Below, in pieces: positions 1-8,303 of a stretch of 64,000 nt of DNA. The DNA comes from Paludibacter sp. (GTDB lineage: Bacteria; Bacteroidota; Bacteroidia; Bacteroidales; Paludibacteraceae): NCBI GenBank assembly GCA_028710415.1, contig JAQTUE010000024.1:36758-100757 (forward strand), read 5' to 3'. Made by a program: the position numbers and the translations under genes. The notes below the pieces were generated by a model. It ran no database searches, was not told the origin of the DNA, and saw only the letters and a list, made by a program, of their open reading frames with translations. Numbering within the stretch: position 1 is the first letter of the stretch; every line of letters starts with the position of its first letter.

Positions 1-1883
1 TGAGGAGTCAATAAAGCTTTGTCAGCCGCCGAACCGGTCATAACGATTTTTATTGCACCTTTTGTTGGGTCGCTATCGTGCCATTCAGGTTTGAGTTTAA
101 CTATTTCATTATAAAGATGTACACATATTTCCCGGCTCATGCATACTATTAGTGCTTTGCCTTCTATTGCTTCTGTTCGTTTTTCAAAATGATACACTAA
201 GTCTCTGGCAACATCTTGAAGTCTTGGAGTAGCTCCAACCAGTTTTTCTAATTGTGTCCAATTACTTTTGGTAGCTTCTCGTTGGTAAAGTTCTTCTTCA
301 TCTTCTATGATTTCTTCTACATCCTGACTCAGTTTTGCAATTGCTTCCTGATTAATATCGAGTTTTGACAACCGACTTTCGTAATAAATAGGCACAGTAG
401 CCCCATCATCAACAGCATCTTGTATGTCGTAAATGCTTATATATTCGCCAAATACTTTCTGGGTGTCACGTTCGGCAAACGAAATAGGTGTACCTGTAAA
501 ACCGATAAAGGTAGCATTGCCCAAAGCATCGCGCATGTGTTGCGAGAAACCATATTTGTAAACGCCTGTTTTCTTATCCAACACCGCTTTATCACCGTAC
601 TGACTTCGGTGTGCTTCGTCGCTTATCACCACAATATTGTGTCGGTTGGTCAATTCTGGGTGTTTGGTTTCACCTGCCAGCAAAGAGAATTTTTGAACAG
701 TAGTAAAAATTATACCTCCCGACTTCCGGCTTTCGAGCATATCCCGCAAGTCATCACGGCTGTTTGCCTGAACTGGTGTTTGCTTTAATAAATCTGCCGA
801 TTGCGAAAAGGTTGTAAACAACTGTCCGTCTAAATCGGAACGGTCGGTTACTACTACAATAGTAGGATTTTGCATTTCGGGTTGTTGCAGCAGTTTTCCT
901 GCATAACACACCATGGAAATACTTTTACCTGAACCTTGTGTATGCCAGATAACACCTGCTTTTTTACTGCCGGGTTCAACCAATTTGCCATAGTTAGCTC
1001 GTGGGGTTGATACTATTTCTGCTTCTGGAACTTTTGCCGCTATAATAGTAGCTTTTACGGCTTCACGTACTGCATGAAACTGGTGATAAGCCGCTATCTT
1101 TTTAAATGTCTTACTTCCATCTGTCTCGTAGAGAATAAAATGACGCAGGTAATCTAAAAATAATTCAGGTTGGAAGAAACCTTTAATTACATTTTCCAAT
1201 TCGAATGCAACCAACGGTCGGTCATCCTGATCGGAGATAGTACGCCAAGGCACAAAACGTTCTTTATTAGCAGTGAGTGAGCCTATACGTGCCGTAATAC
1301 CATCTGAAACGACCAATGCTTCGTTGAAGAAAAAGAGGTCTTCTATCTCATTCTTATACGTTTGCAATTGGTTGTAAGCATCCCACACGTCTGTATCTTC
1401 GTCTGCAGGGTTTTTGAGTTCTACAACCGAAATAGGGAAACCATTGATAAAAACAACAATATCAGGTCTACGTATATTTTTTTCACCGGCAATGGCAAAC
1501 TGATTTACTACCAGAAAACGGTTATTCGACGGAGTTTTGAAGTCAATCAGGTACACCAAATCCTCCACTTTTTGCCCCTTACGTTCAAATTCTACTTTTA
1601 CGCCATCTAATAATTGATAATGAAAACTTTTATTTTTCAGTATCGTATTGGGTCCGGCAGCATTTTTTACCAAACGAATCACTTCTTCAAGCTTTTCATT
1701 GGGTATATCAGGGTTTATTTTAGCTAAGGCTTTGATACATTCGTTATGCAATATCACCTCTTTGTAATCGTTCCTATAGGGCGTAGCTGTTTCAGGGGCA
1801 ATTTCTTTGCCGTGCAAATAACTATAACCTGTATCTTGAAACCAGGATAATGCTAAACTTTCTAATTTTTCCTCGTTTATCAT
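1..1883 (-). CDS. hsdR: Type I restriction enzyme R subunit (HsdR), C-terminus cut by window edge
   Basis: My reading of the minus strand from ATG at 1883 gives MINEEKLESLALSWFQDTGY followed by more than 600 continuous codons that run off the left edge. An N-terminal nuclease region carries RPDIVVFINGFP and VVELKN (PD-ExK type). A helicase Walker A reads TQGSGKS, a DEAH-like motif reads VVISDEAHRSQYG, and FIGFTGTPIS is motif III-like. This is the ATP-dependent translocase and nuclease subunit of a type I restriction enzyme. It is the last gene seen in the hsdM-hsdS-SIR2 operon. Its ATG overlaps the TGA of the SIR2-like gene (ATGA), implying translational coupling. The coding frame is intact in the visible part; the C-terminal domains cannot be judged. 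Confidence 0.95.
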   Translation of the reverse strand, partial: MINEEKLESLALSWFQDTGYSYLHGKEIAPETATPYRNDYKEVILHNECIKALAKINPDIPNEKLEEVIRLVKNAAGPNTILKNKSFHYQLLDGVKVEFERKGQKVEDLVYLIDFKTPSNNRFLVVNQFAIAGEKNIRRPDIVVFINGFPISVVELKNPADEDTDVWDAYNQLQTYKNEIEDLFFFNEALVVSDGITARIGSLTANKERFVPWRTISDQDDRPLVAFELENVIKGFFQPELFLDYLRHFILYETDGSKTFKKIAAYHQFHAVREAVKATIIAAKVPEAEIVSTPRANYGKLVEPGSKKAGVIWHTQGSGKSISMVCYAGKLLQQPEMQNPTIVVVTDRSDLDGQLFTTFSQSADLLKQTPVQANSRDDLRDMLESRKSGGIIFTTVQKFSLLAGETKHPELTNRHNIVVISDEAHRSQYGDKAVLDKKTGVYKYGFSQHMRDALGNATFIGFTGTPISFAERDTQKVFGEYISIYDIQDAVDDGATVPIYYESRLSKLDINQEAIAKLSQDVEEIIEDEEELYQREATKSNWTQLEKLVGATPRLQDVARDLVYHFEKRTEAIEGKALIVCMSREICVHLYNEIVKLKPEWHDSDPTKGAIKIVMTGSAADKALLTP

Positions 1884-3064
1884 GATTTCATTTTTTTAAA
1901 TTCAACCTTCTTATCCACAACATCAATTACTAAACTAAGCATTTCTTGGATTTTTGAATAATCTCCTTTGTTATACCAAATAGGCTTAATATTAAGTTTT
2001 AAAAGCCTATTCTCAGTTTCCCTTTTTATTCTTGCATTTTTTGGTTCTATATTCTCCATTATTGCGTAATGATCTGGAATTTCAAATTGCTTGTCATCTG
2101 TTATGCTTTTAAATAGATCTAGAGTTTTATCCTGTACCAAACTACAACCTAAGAAAAGCAAAGAATGACTTATGAATATTTGTCTGAGCGTTTTTGGCAA
2201 TGGCTTTTTAAAATCAAATCTGTCTGAACCAACTTCACAATAAGCATCATCATATTGATCTTTACAAAATATATAGGTATCTTCATACTCAACATCTCCA
2301 TGAAGCTTCAAGATACATCTATCTCCCTTAATTAGCTTTTTTACAAATTGATTCTTCTGTTGAACTCCATGCATAGAATCATGGAATGGTTTTCTCTCAA
2401 TTTCAAAAACGGTTTCAATTATTTTATCATAGTTTGTAGTTATAATTGCACCTGTAGATATTTTTGTTAGTAATTTGGGAATACCATCTTTTATTATTTC
2501 CTTTCTCTTTTCTTCCGTTAATTCAAACTTCTTTTTAATGTAATAATTAAATTGTTGAGGATCATTTACATAAAGTTGTTGAGCTGCGTTTAGATATAAC
2601 CGTAACTCTAAAAAATTATTCACTTCCGTCATATCCAAATCTTGAAGATTTGCTTTTATCTGTTCAAGTGCCTCAACCCATAATGGATAATTATATGCTT
2701 TAGAAATTCCTGCCCCTACAAACGGAGCAATCCTTTTTCTTCTTATGGCATCAATTAAACCCTCAAAAACTGTATTTTGGTCAGTATCATACAGCCAACC
2801 TATAATGCCTTTATGTTTTTGTTGTATTTCTTCATTTTCAAAATTTTCATGTTCATCATAATATGATACTCTTTCAACCCAAAATAAAATTTCACTAGGA
2901 GTAAAAGTGTAAGGATCTCTTTCAGGAATTCTACTGTTTATTTCTATCTCTTGTTCTCCATCGAACAGTTTATTGAAAGAATCATTGCTGTCGTAAGCAG
3001 TTTTTAAAACATTCTCGACCTTTCCAATTACATGCTCATTATCTTTGACAATTTTATTTTGCAT
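1880..3064 (-). CDS. SIR2-like (SIR2_2 type) putative NADase, defence-associated
   Basis: The 394-residue protein has a non-catalytic-looking N-terminal region (1-95) and then a SIR2-type Rossmann domain: GAGIS at 117-121, TTNYD at 209-213, LHGD at 254-257 (His255 is the expected catalytic residue) and LGCSLV around 305-310. These motifs match SIR2_2-type domains found in several anti-phage NAD-depleting systems. There is no signal peptide or membrane segment, so it should be cytosolic. It lies between hsdS (7-bp gap) and hsdR (4-bp overlap), so it is co-transcribed with the restriction genes. NADase activity and an abortive-infection role are inferred from family and context. A deacylase role is less likely because no zinc-binding cysteine quartet is visible. 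Confidence 0.85.
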   Translation of the reverse strand: MQNKIVKDNEHVIGKVENVLKTAYDSNDSFNKLFDGEQEIEINSRIPERDPYTFTPSEILFWVERVSYYDEHENFENEEIQQKHKGIIGWLYDTDQNTVFEGLIDAIRRKRIAPFVGAGISKAYNYPLWVEALEQIKANLQDLDMTEVNNFLELRLYLNAAQQLYVNDPQQFNYYIKKKFELTEEKRKEIIKDGIPKLLTKISTGAIITTNYDKIIETVFEIERKPFHDSMHGVQQKNQFVKKLIKGDRCILKLHGDVEYEDTYIFCKDQYDDAYCEVGSDRFDFKKPLPKTLRQIFISHSLLFLGCSLVQDKTLDLFKSITDDKQFEIPDHYAIMENIEPKNARIKRETENRLLKLNIKPIWYNKGDYSKIQEMLSLVIDVVDKKVEFKKMKS

Positions 3065-3071
3065 AATAAAA

Positions 3072-4415
3072 TCACATTTTAAAGTTTATTTTCCCCGATA
3101 ATAACTGTGGTAATAAAGTATCTCTTTGTTCTCCTAATACCATATTTTGCTGCATACAATTTGAAGACTTATCAAACAATGGAATTAGTATTCCCATTAA
3201 TAGATTTATATCTTTCTCACTGGGCATCACTATATTAATTCGTTTCATGTCAGCAATTGTGACATGCCCGAGTCCAGTTGTTTGTTTGTTTTTAGCAATT
3301 TCAATAAGCTGTGGTTTAAGATGTTGTAAAAGAAAATATACAAATACTTTTTGCTCTTTCGTTTTTGTATTAATCTTGAAGATATGCTGATTTAACCATC
3401 CTTCGCCACCAAACCATTTGAACACATCTAATGAAGTCTCCGGACTGCCTGACCATGAATACAGCATATCGCCATTGTTTATATGATATTTTTCAAGAAC
3501 TTCATTAGTTGTATATTGCGTTTGAGGTGAAATCCCGGATTTTAATTCAGCAATTTTAATTATCGGTAAACCTTCTTTGTCTGGAGAAAAATCGCCATTT
3601 CTAAATGCACCACCATTTACATATTCAGCGGTCTCGTAAAGTGAAGTTAGAGACCAACCCTTTGGAATCCATCCTAACTCACTGTCCTCAAATTCCTCTG
3701 GAAATAAATCTGCAATTGTTCTTAATTCATTATATTTTGAAGAAGGAAAATTTTGCATCTCTTCATGTCTTTTTCCGCTAATCATCTCCAAAGCGGCTAA
3801 TAATGTATCCTTTTTATCTTTTTTATCCTCAACTCTAGCCTTTACAGGATCAAAATCAATAAACCACGATTTAAATAGTGTTTGTGCAATGGATTCGACA
3901 GTTTGGTTAATTCTATTATTGTTTGCAATTTTATCATCAATTAGTTTGAGAAAGAAACCTATTTTTTTTCTTTCTTCCTTTGCAGGCAAATCACATTCAA
4001 ATTCAGCTATGGCTTTCCAATCTACTCTTTGTCTACCAGAAGATCCTTCCATTCTACCTATGGCATAATCTCTAAATTTTGTCCAACGACATAGGTAATA
4101 AATAAAATCCTCATCGTATTCCGGTTCTTTCGCTTTTAAAACGATAAACTCCGTTGAACCATGAGCATGTTCTCCCTCTTTTAAACAGTTGACTTTGGCT
4201 GTTTTCCCATTTTCTAAACACGGAGTTATGCGAGCGAGTAAAGTATCTCCATTTTTAAATTTAGTTCCTGAACCATTAAATTCTTTCTGAAAAACATAAG
4301 AAATATCTCGTGAATCTTGATTCAATGCTGCCATTTCAATAAATGGAGCATTAGTCCCTTTCTTGATGCTTCGTGTAGGATTAAATTCAATAATTTCACT
4401 AAGCATCATATCCAA
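3072..4415 (-). CDS. hsdS: Type I restriction-modification specificity subunit HsdS
   Basis: A protein of about 447 residues with two target-recognition halves: TRD1 at roughly 1-150 and TRD2 at roughly 245-400. Each is followed by a helical conserved region; the first is at about 150-200 (KKIGFFLKLIDDKIANNNRI) and the second ends in LLPQLLSGKI, the usual HsdS C-terminus. It gives the HsdM2S methyltransferase and the R2M2S nuclease their DNA sequence specificity. Its start overlaps the hsdM end by 17 bp if the first ATG is used; MM at residues 3-4 offers alternative starts that shorten the overlap. The two halves do not look alike, so a bipartite asymmetric recognition site is expected. Both TRDs are intact. 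Confidence 0.93.
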   Translation of the reverse strand: MDMMLSEIIEFNPTRSIKKGTNAPFIEMAALNQDSRDISYVFQKEFNGSGTKFKNGDTLLARITPCLENGKTAKVNCLKEGEHAHGSTEFIVLKAKEPEYDEDFIYYLCRWTKFRDYAIGRMEGSSGRQRVDWKAIAEFECDLPAKEERKKIGFFLKLIDDKIANNNRINQTVESIAQTLFKSWFIDFDPVKARVEDKKDKKDTLLAALEMISGKRHEEMQNFPSSKYNELRTIADLFPEEFEDSELGWIPKGWSLTSLYETAEYVNGGAFRNGDFSPDKEGLPIIKIAELKSGISPQTQYTTNEVLEKYHINNGDMLYSWSGSPETSLDVFKWFGGEGWLNQHIFKINTKTKEQKVFVYFLLQHLKPQLIEIAKNKQTTGLGHVTIADMKRINIVMPSEKDINLLMGILIPLFDKSSNCMQQNMVLGEQRDTLLPQLLSGKINFKM

Positions 4416-6075
4416 GTCCTCCCAACTGTTTTTTTATTTCAGCTTCAAGCAATGCACTTTCACTCAAATATAATTTAAGGTCGCCAGTTAAACGACTCAT
4501 TTTTTCCGCAAAAGGTTCGTTGTCTACCTCCTTCTCGGTTGTTCCCACATAACGCCCAGGTGTAACTACAAAATCGTTTTTTTCGATATCGCCAAGTGTG
4601 GCTGTTTTACAAAAACCTTGCAGGTCTTCGTAGCCATCCTCTTTTTGCCATTTATGGTAAATATCGGCTATCTCCTTAATATCTTTGGATTCAAAATCAC
4701 GCAATACGCGGTCTTTCATATAACCTTTTTCACGGGCATCAATAAACAGTGTATTGCCTTCGCGGTTTACTTTCCCATTGGCTGCTTTTTTGTTTTTAGT
4801 CAGGAACCAGATACAAGCGGGGATTTGTGTATTGGTGAAGAGCTGTCCGGGCAAGGCTACCACACATTCCACCAAGTCGGCTTGGAGTATGGCTTTTCGT
4901 ATTTCACCTTCGCTGTTGGTATTGGTACTCATAGAGCCATTAGCCAACAACAATGCCATAGAACCCAATGGACTAAGGTGGTGTATCATGTGTTGCATCC
5001 AAGCAAAGTTGGAATTACTTTCGGGTGGAGTACCGTATTTCCAACGCACATCACCTTCCAGTTTTTTAGTCCACCATTCACTCATATTAAAAGGCGGGTT
5101 TGCCATGATATAGTCGGCACGCAAATCGGGGTGTTGGTCGTTACTGAAAGTATCAGCCGGTTGCTTTCCAAAATTATAGTCAATGCCACGTATAGCCATA
5201 TTCATAGCCGCTAATTGCCAGGTAGTGTGGTTGTATTCTTGTCCGTAAACGGATATGTTGTCTATCTTTCCTTCATGTTCTTTAATAAAGTTCTCACTTT
5301 GCACAAAGAAGCCTCCAGAACCCATGGCTGGATCATATACCCGTCCTTCGAAAGGTTGTAACATATCAACAATTAAAGTTACAATGGATTTAGGGGTATA
5401 GAACTGTCCTCCTTTTTTACCTTCGGCACTTGCAAATTGTCCTAGAAAATATTCGTAGACATGTCCAAGTATATCTTTAAACTTTAAATTAAGCTCCTTA
5501 TTTTCAAATGGTATACTTCCAATATGATCTATCAGTTCACCCATTTTCGAATCGTCGATATTCAGCCGGGTATAGGTTTTATTCAGAATACCTTTTAGCT
5601 TTGGGTTGTCTTTTTCGATAGCTTCCAAAGCATCGTCGATAAGGAAAGCTACACCACGCATTTTTTCGGGCTCTAACTCACCTTTTGAATTTTTCTTTAA
5701 CCAAGGCAATGAACCACCTACGGCTATTTTTGAATTATCTTGCAATGCGCTCCAACGCGCTCTTTCGGGTACCCAAAAAACATTTTTTTCGGTATAATAA
5801 TCCCTTACCTCAAATTCAACTTTCAATTCAGCTTCATAGTCTTCGGGGCTGTCAAAATCTTCCGGATTGAGATAATAATCGTGTTTGGGATTTCTGAGAT
5901 CAATTTCTAATTGTTTGCGTCTCACTTCAAAAGCATCGCTAATGTACTTGACAAAAATAAGGCCGAGTACTGCGTGTTTGTATTCGGCTGCCGATAGCGT
6001 CGAACGAAGCTTATCGGCTGCCGTCCATAGTTTTTTATCGAGATCATTTAGAAATTGTTGTTCGTCTGAGTTCAT
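4399..6075 (-). CDS. hsdM: Type I restriction-modification DNA methyltransferase subunit HsdM
   Basis: A 558-residue N6-adenine methyltransferase. The helical HsdM N-domain (about 8-130) precedes the catalytic domain, with QFYTP at 224-228, the SAM-binding motif DPAMGSGGFF at 248-257 (Met where Cys is usual) and the catalytic NPPF motif at 327-330. It methylates the site chosen by HsdS and protects the host from HsdR. It is the first gene of the operon; upstream is a 370-bp AT-rich gap. The start at 6075 gives the usual N-terminal sequence MNSDEQQFLNDLDKKLW. The length is slightly above the family norm of about 500 residues. Confidence 0.95.
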   Translation of the reverse strand: MNSDEQQFLNDLDKKLWTAADKLRSTLSAAEYKHAVLGLIFVKYISDAFEVRRKQLEIDLRNPKHDYYLNPEDFDSPEDYEAELKVEFEVRDYYTEKNVFWVPERARWSALQDNSKIAVGGSLPWLKKNSKGELEPEKMRGVAFLIDDALEAIEKDNPKLKGILNKTYTRLNIDDSKMGELIDHIGSIPFENKELNLKFKDILGHVYEYFLGQFASAEGKKGGQFYTPKSIVTLIVDMLQPFEGRVYDPAMGSGGFFVQSENFIKEHEGKIDNISVYGQEYNHTTWQLAAMNMAIRGIDYNFGKQPADTFSNDQHPDLRADYIMANPPFNMSEWWTKKLEGDVRWKYGTPPESNSNFAWMQHMIHHLSPLGSMALLLANGSMSTNTNSEGEIRKAILQADLVECVVALPGQLFTNTQIPACIWFLTKNKKAANGKVNREGNTLFIDAREKGYMKDRVLRDFESKDIKEIADIYHKWQKEDGYEDLQGFCKTATLGDIEKNDFVVTPGRYVGTTEKEVDNEPFAEKMSRLTGDLKLYLSESALLEAEIKKQLGGLGYDA

Positions 6076-6343
6076 AAAATATTAATGTTAATACTTAAAA
6101 TTATAGAGAGGCTATTTGAATCTATCGAAGTTCTTTTTCAATAAACAACAAAACTACTCATTTCATTTTAATAAACCTATAATACTGTTAATATATTTAT
6201 GAACAGAATGAAATAAAAACAGTTATCTTGGCTAACAAATATCAATTTAAGATATATATAGCCTGTATTTACAACAAATTCACAGATATCCTTTACGTTA
6301 TAAAGTAGGTGTAATTTTATTTAAACATCATATCGTATGACTC
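6076..6343. other. AT-rich intergenic stretch upstream of hsdM
   Basis: No open frame or RNA gene is recognisable here. It must contain the hsdM promoter on the minus strand, but I could not single out a convincing -7 box. The left part is poor in GC and separates the restriction operon from the repeat at 6344-6433. Confidence 0.5.
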
Positions 6344-6433
6344 AACCTCAAAACCTAAGCAGTACTTTTGAGCGTTTTCTCAAAGTATCAACCTAAGAAA
6401 ACGCTTTTGTGTACTTCGTACGACAAAAGGTTT
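6344..6433. repeat. Three-hairpin palindromic element, copy 1
   Basis: This is copy 1 of an element also present at 7582-7687 and 10347-10437. The ends are AACCT and AGGTTT. Between them lie a left arm with ACTTTTGAG, the inner stem GCGTTTTCT/AAGAAAACGC and a right hairpin CTTTTGTGTAC-TTC-GTACGACAAAAG. The left hairpin is degraded in this copy because it has AAAACCTAAG in place of AAAACGTAC. It ends 17 bp from the stop of the HTH gene at 6450. Confidence 0.85.
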
Positions 6434-6449
6434 ATTCATGCGTTAAACA

Positions 6450-6755
6450 TCATTTTCTGCATCTCTCCTCATACTCCACAATATCCCCCAAACTATACCG
6501 TATATTAATTCCCACCTGGTGATAATGAATTTTACCTTCCTTGCGTAAGATATAAAGATTTTTGATGGATATGCTCAATCGGGAAGCCGTTTCTTTTTCG
6601 GTAAATAATTGGGATAAATCAAGGGGGTTGGTCAATGTACTTACCTTCACCATGAGCTCCCGGATAATGAGCTCAAAGCTTGCCATTTTCAGCAATTGCA
6701 ATTCTGCAAGGTTTGCTGTGTTGGCGTCGGTTAGTATGTATACGTTTTTTCCCAT
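6450..6755 (-). CDS. Excisionase-type helix-turn-helix DNA-binding protein
   Basis: A 101-residue protein. The C-terminal half (about 47-97) has the MerR/excisionase-like pattern LFTEKETASRLSISIKNLYI followed by LRKEGKIHYHQVGINIRYSL and GDIVEYEE, the HTH_17 type common in Bacteroidota mobile and accessory regions. The N-terminal half is a short helical region without known features. It should act as a small DNA-binding regulator or recombination directionality factor, but no integrase is in the window. A 7-bp inverted repeat at 6823-6843, upstream of the start, is a possible operator. It is monocistronic and followed by the palindromic element at 6344-6433. Confidence 0.8.
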   Translation of the reverse strand: MGKNVYILTDANTANLAELQLLKMASFELIIRELMVKVSTLTNPLDLSQLFTEKETASRLSISIKNLYILRKEGKIHYHQVGINIRYSLGDIVEYEERCRK

Positions 6756-7087
6756 TTCTACATCCTGATTCCCTGTTGTTGGAATCCGGTGTAAAATTAG
6801 GATTTTGTAAAATAACGAACATGCAACTTACCATGCAAGTTGCTTAAGAAAGTTTTTAAGTAGCTGAATTACTATGCGTTACAAAACAAATAATTTGTTA
6901 AGTTTTTCTCATACATTGCATGTTGCGTGTGTTTTGGGTGAGTGTCAGGCAGTGCAGGTAGTTCGGTTTTAAGACAGGGATTATGGTTTTATATTGCTTG
7001 TCTCACCGCTTTAATTGGTCTGACGGGTAAGAGGATTCAATAAACCAGTTACCAGTAGGACAAATCTATTCAATGAATTCCTCGATT
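6756..7087. other. Intergenic region with a possible operator (inverted repeat 6823-6843)
   Basis: No gene was found. GCAACTT at 6823-6829 is inverted at 6837-6843 (AAGTTGC) with a 7-bp spacer, about 70-90 bp before the start of the HTH gene. This is compatible with an operator, but the assignment is positional only. Confidence 0.35.
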
Positions 7088-7540
7088 TTATACATTGTTG
7101 TATCCTTTCGTTGTCACTTTCCAGGCTCCCTTTTTGTCCGATCCTTCGCGAGAAATGACGCCCTCTCTCTTCAATTTGTCGATATGTTTTTGTACCGCCG
7201 AAGGATTAATTTGCAACATTTCCGACAGTTCTTTCCGTGTAATATTGGGTTTTTCAACAAGAAGTTCGAGCAATCTGATTACTTTTTCTGACCACTTTTT
7301 CTGACCACCTGAATCTGTTTTCTGACCACCTGAATGAATGTTCACTGGTGAATGTTGCTCCCCGTCAACTTCGCTGATAGCTTCTATTCGCAAATGTCTG
7401 TTTTTTAACTCATTATTTTCGCCAAGTAGTAAATTGCCAAAGAAACGCATCAGATATTCGTGGGTTGAGAAAATCTTATTCTGATAGTCGTTATGATTTG
7501 CCCTGACAAGCGCATTTCGGAAATACCAGGAATGCCTGGC
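7088..7540 (-). pseudogene. Fic-family protein remnant (C-terminal part with winged HTH)
   Basis: An open frame runs from a stop at 7541-7543 to 7088. Its first residues read WYFRNALVRANHNDYQNKIF and then FFGNLLLGENNELKNRHLRI. This resembles the end of Bacteroidota Fic (AMP-transferase family) proteins, where a similar helix precedes a C-terminal winged HTH. The last 60 residues (ITRKELSEMLQINPSAVQKH, then IDKLKREGVISR) form that HTH. The catalytic HPFxxGNGR core is absent and no normal start exists upstream. An internal ATG at 7450 could still yield a 120-residue HTH protein. Family assignment rests on recalled similarity. Confidence 0.65.
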
Positions 7541-7581
7541 TCAGTTTCATAATCAATAAAACTTTTTGGGAGCTCCTCATC

Positions 7582-7687
7582 AAAACCTCAAAACGTACTC
7601 AGTACTTTTGAGCGTTTTCTTCAATTGATTCTTCGAATACTAAGAAAACGTATTTGTGTCCGCCAGCAGGCTGACGTTGAAAGGTTT
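7582..7687. repeat. Three-hairpin palindromic element, copy 2 (right hairpin replaced)
   Basis: The left hairpin is the best preserved of the three copies: CTCAAAA-C-GTAC-TCA-GTAC-TTTTGAG. The inner stem is GCGTTTTCTT with AAGAAAACG. The right hairpin differs from the other copies: the GTACTTCGTACGACA core is replaced by TCCGCCAGCAGGCTGACG, itself an imperfect palindrome. The ends are AAACCT and AGGTTT. It lies 50 bp beyond the 3' end of the remnant at 7738. Confidence 0.85.
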
Positions 7688-7737
7688 GTTCGGAATAATA
7701 CTTAAATTCTTATAAATTCAAAGTTGTTTGTTCAATT

Positions 7738-8303
7738 TTAAAATCCACCTAATACAGCTTTCCCTTTGGATGTTAGGACCTATTTTTGCTGTTTCGACCT
7801 CGGGTTATCATGAATAGTATGACGTATTAAATCCGCTTCCATCAAAGGTTTAATATAATTACTCCCCAATGAGGGACGGCTCGTCATCCTTAGAACATTT
7901 AGTAGCTCGTCAATTGTTGAAGGTAGAATACAATATCCAAGTATGCATAACATAGTTTGAAATCGGGTCTTCATGTATCCAAATAGTGGTATTGATGTAT
8001 CTTTTTGCTTTTTATTAATTTCTAAATTGTTGATTTTGCGTTGTTTGAATAATTTGTTCATGTATCCTAATTTCAACCATGATACATTCATATTTTGCCT
8101 AAATTCTACATCTTCGAGTGTCTCATAGATTGAATTCGATATAATTGTTTGAATAAATTAATTCTATCGTTGGAAATAATAAATAATTCAATTAGTTGTT
8201 CAACAAAGCGCGTAACTGCGATTGTATGCTTGAAAATATCACCAATCTGTTCTATCCTTTCTGACCTTTTTTTACATTCTATTTTTAGTATCGAACTGCA
8301 ATT
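7738..8303 (-). pseudogene. Decayed AlbA_2-type regulator remnant with nonsense codon and frame break
   Basis: A 103-codon frame (8091-7780) encodes a C-terminus parallel to that of the neighbour at 8304-9989. The neighbour has QKDTSI, QTTLAILFYC and LSSRPTLRRDYITPFI; this one has QKDTSI, QTMLCILGYC and MTSRPSLGSNYIKPLM. It stops at TAG (7780-7782), but the same frame continues as LTSKGKAVLGGF to TAA at 7738, matching the neighbour's SFKGKAILGG end. So a sense codon, Tyr in the neighbour, has become a stop. Upstream (about 8110-8300) a different frame encodes EQIGDIFKHTIAVTRFVEQL, so at least one frameshift is also present. Confidence 0.75.
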
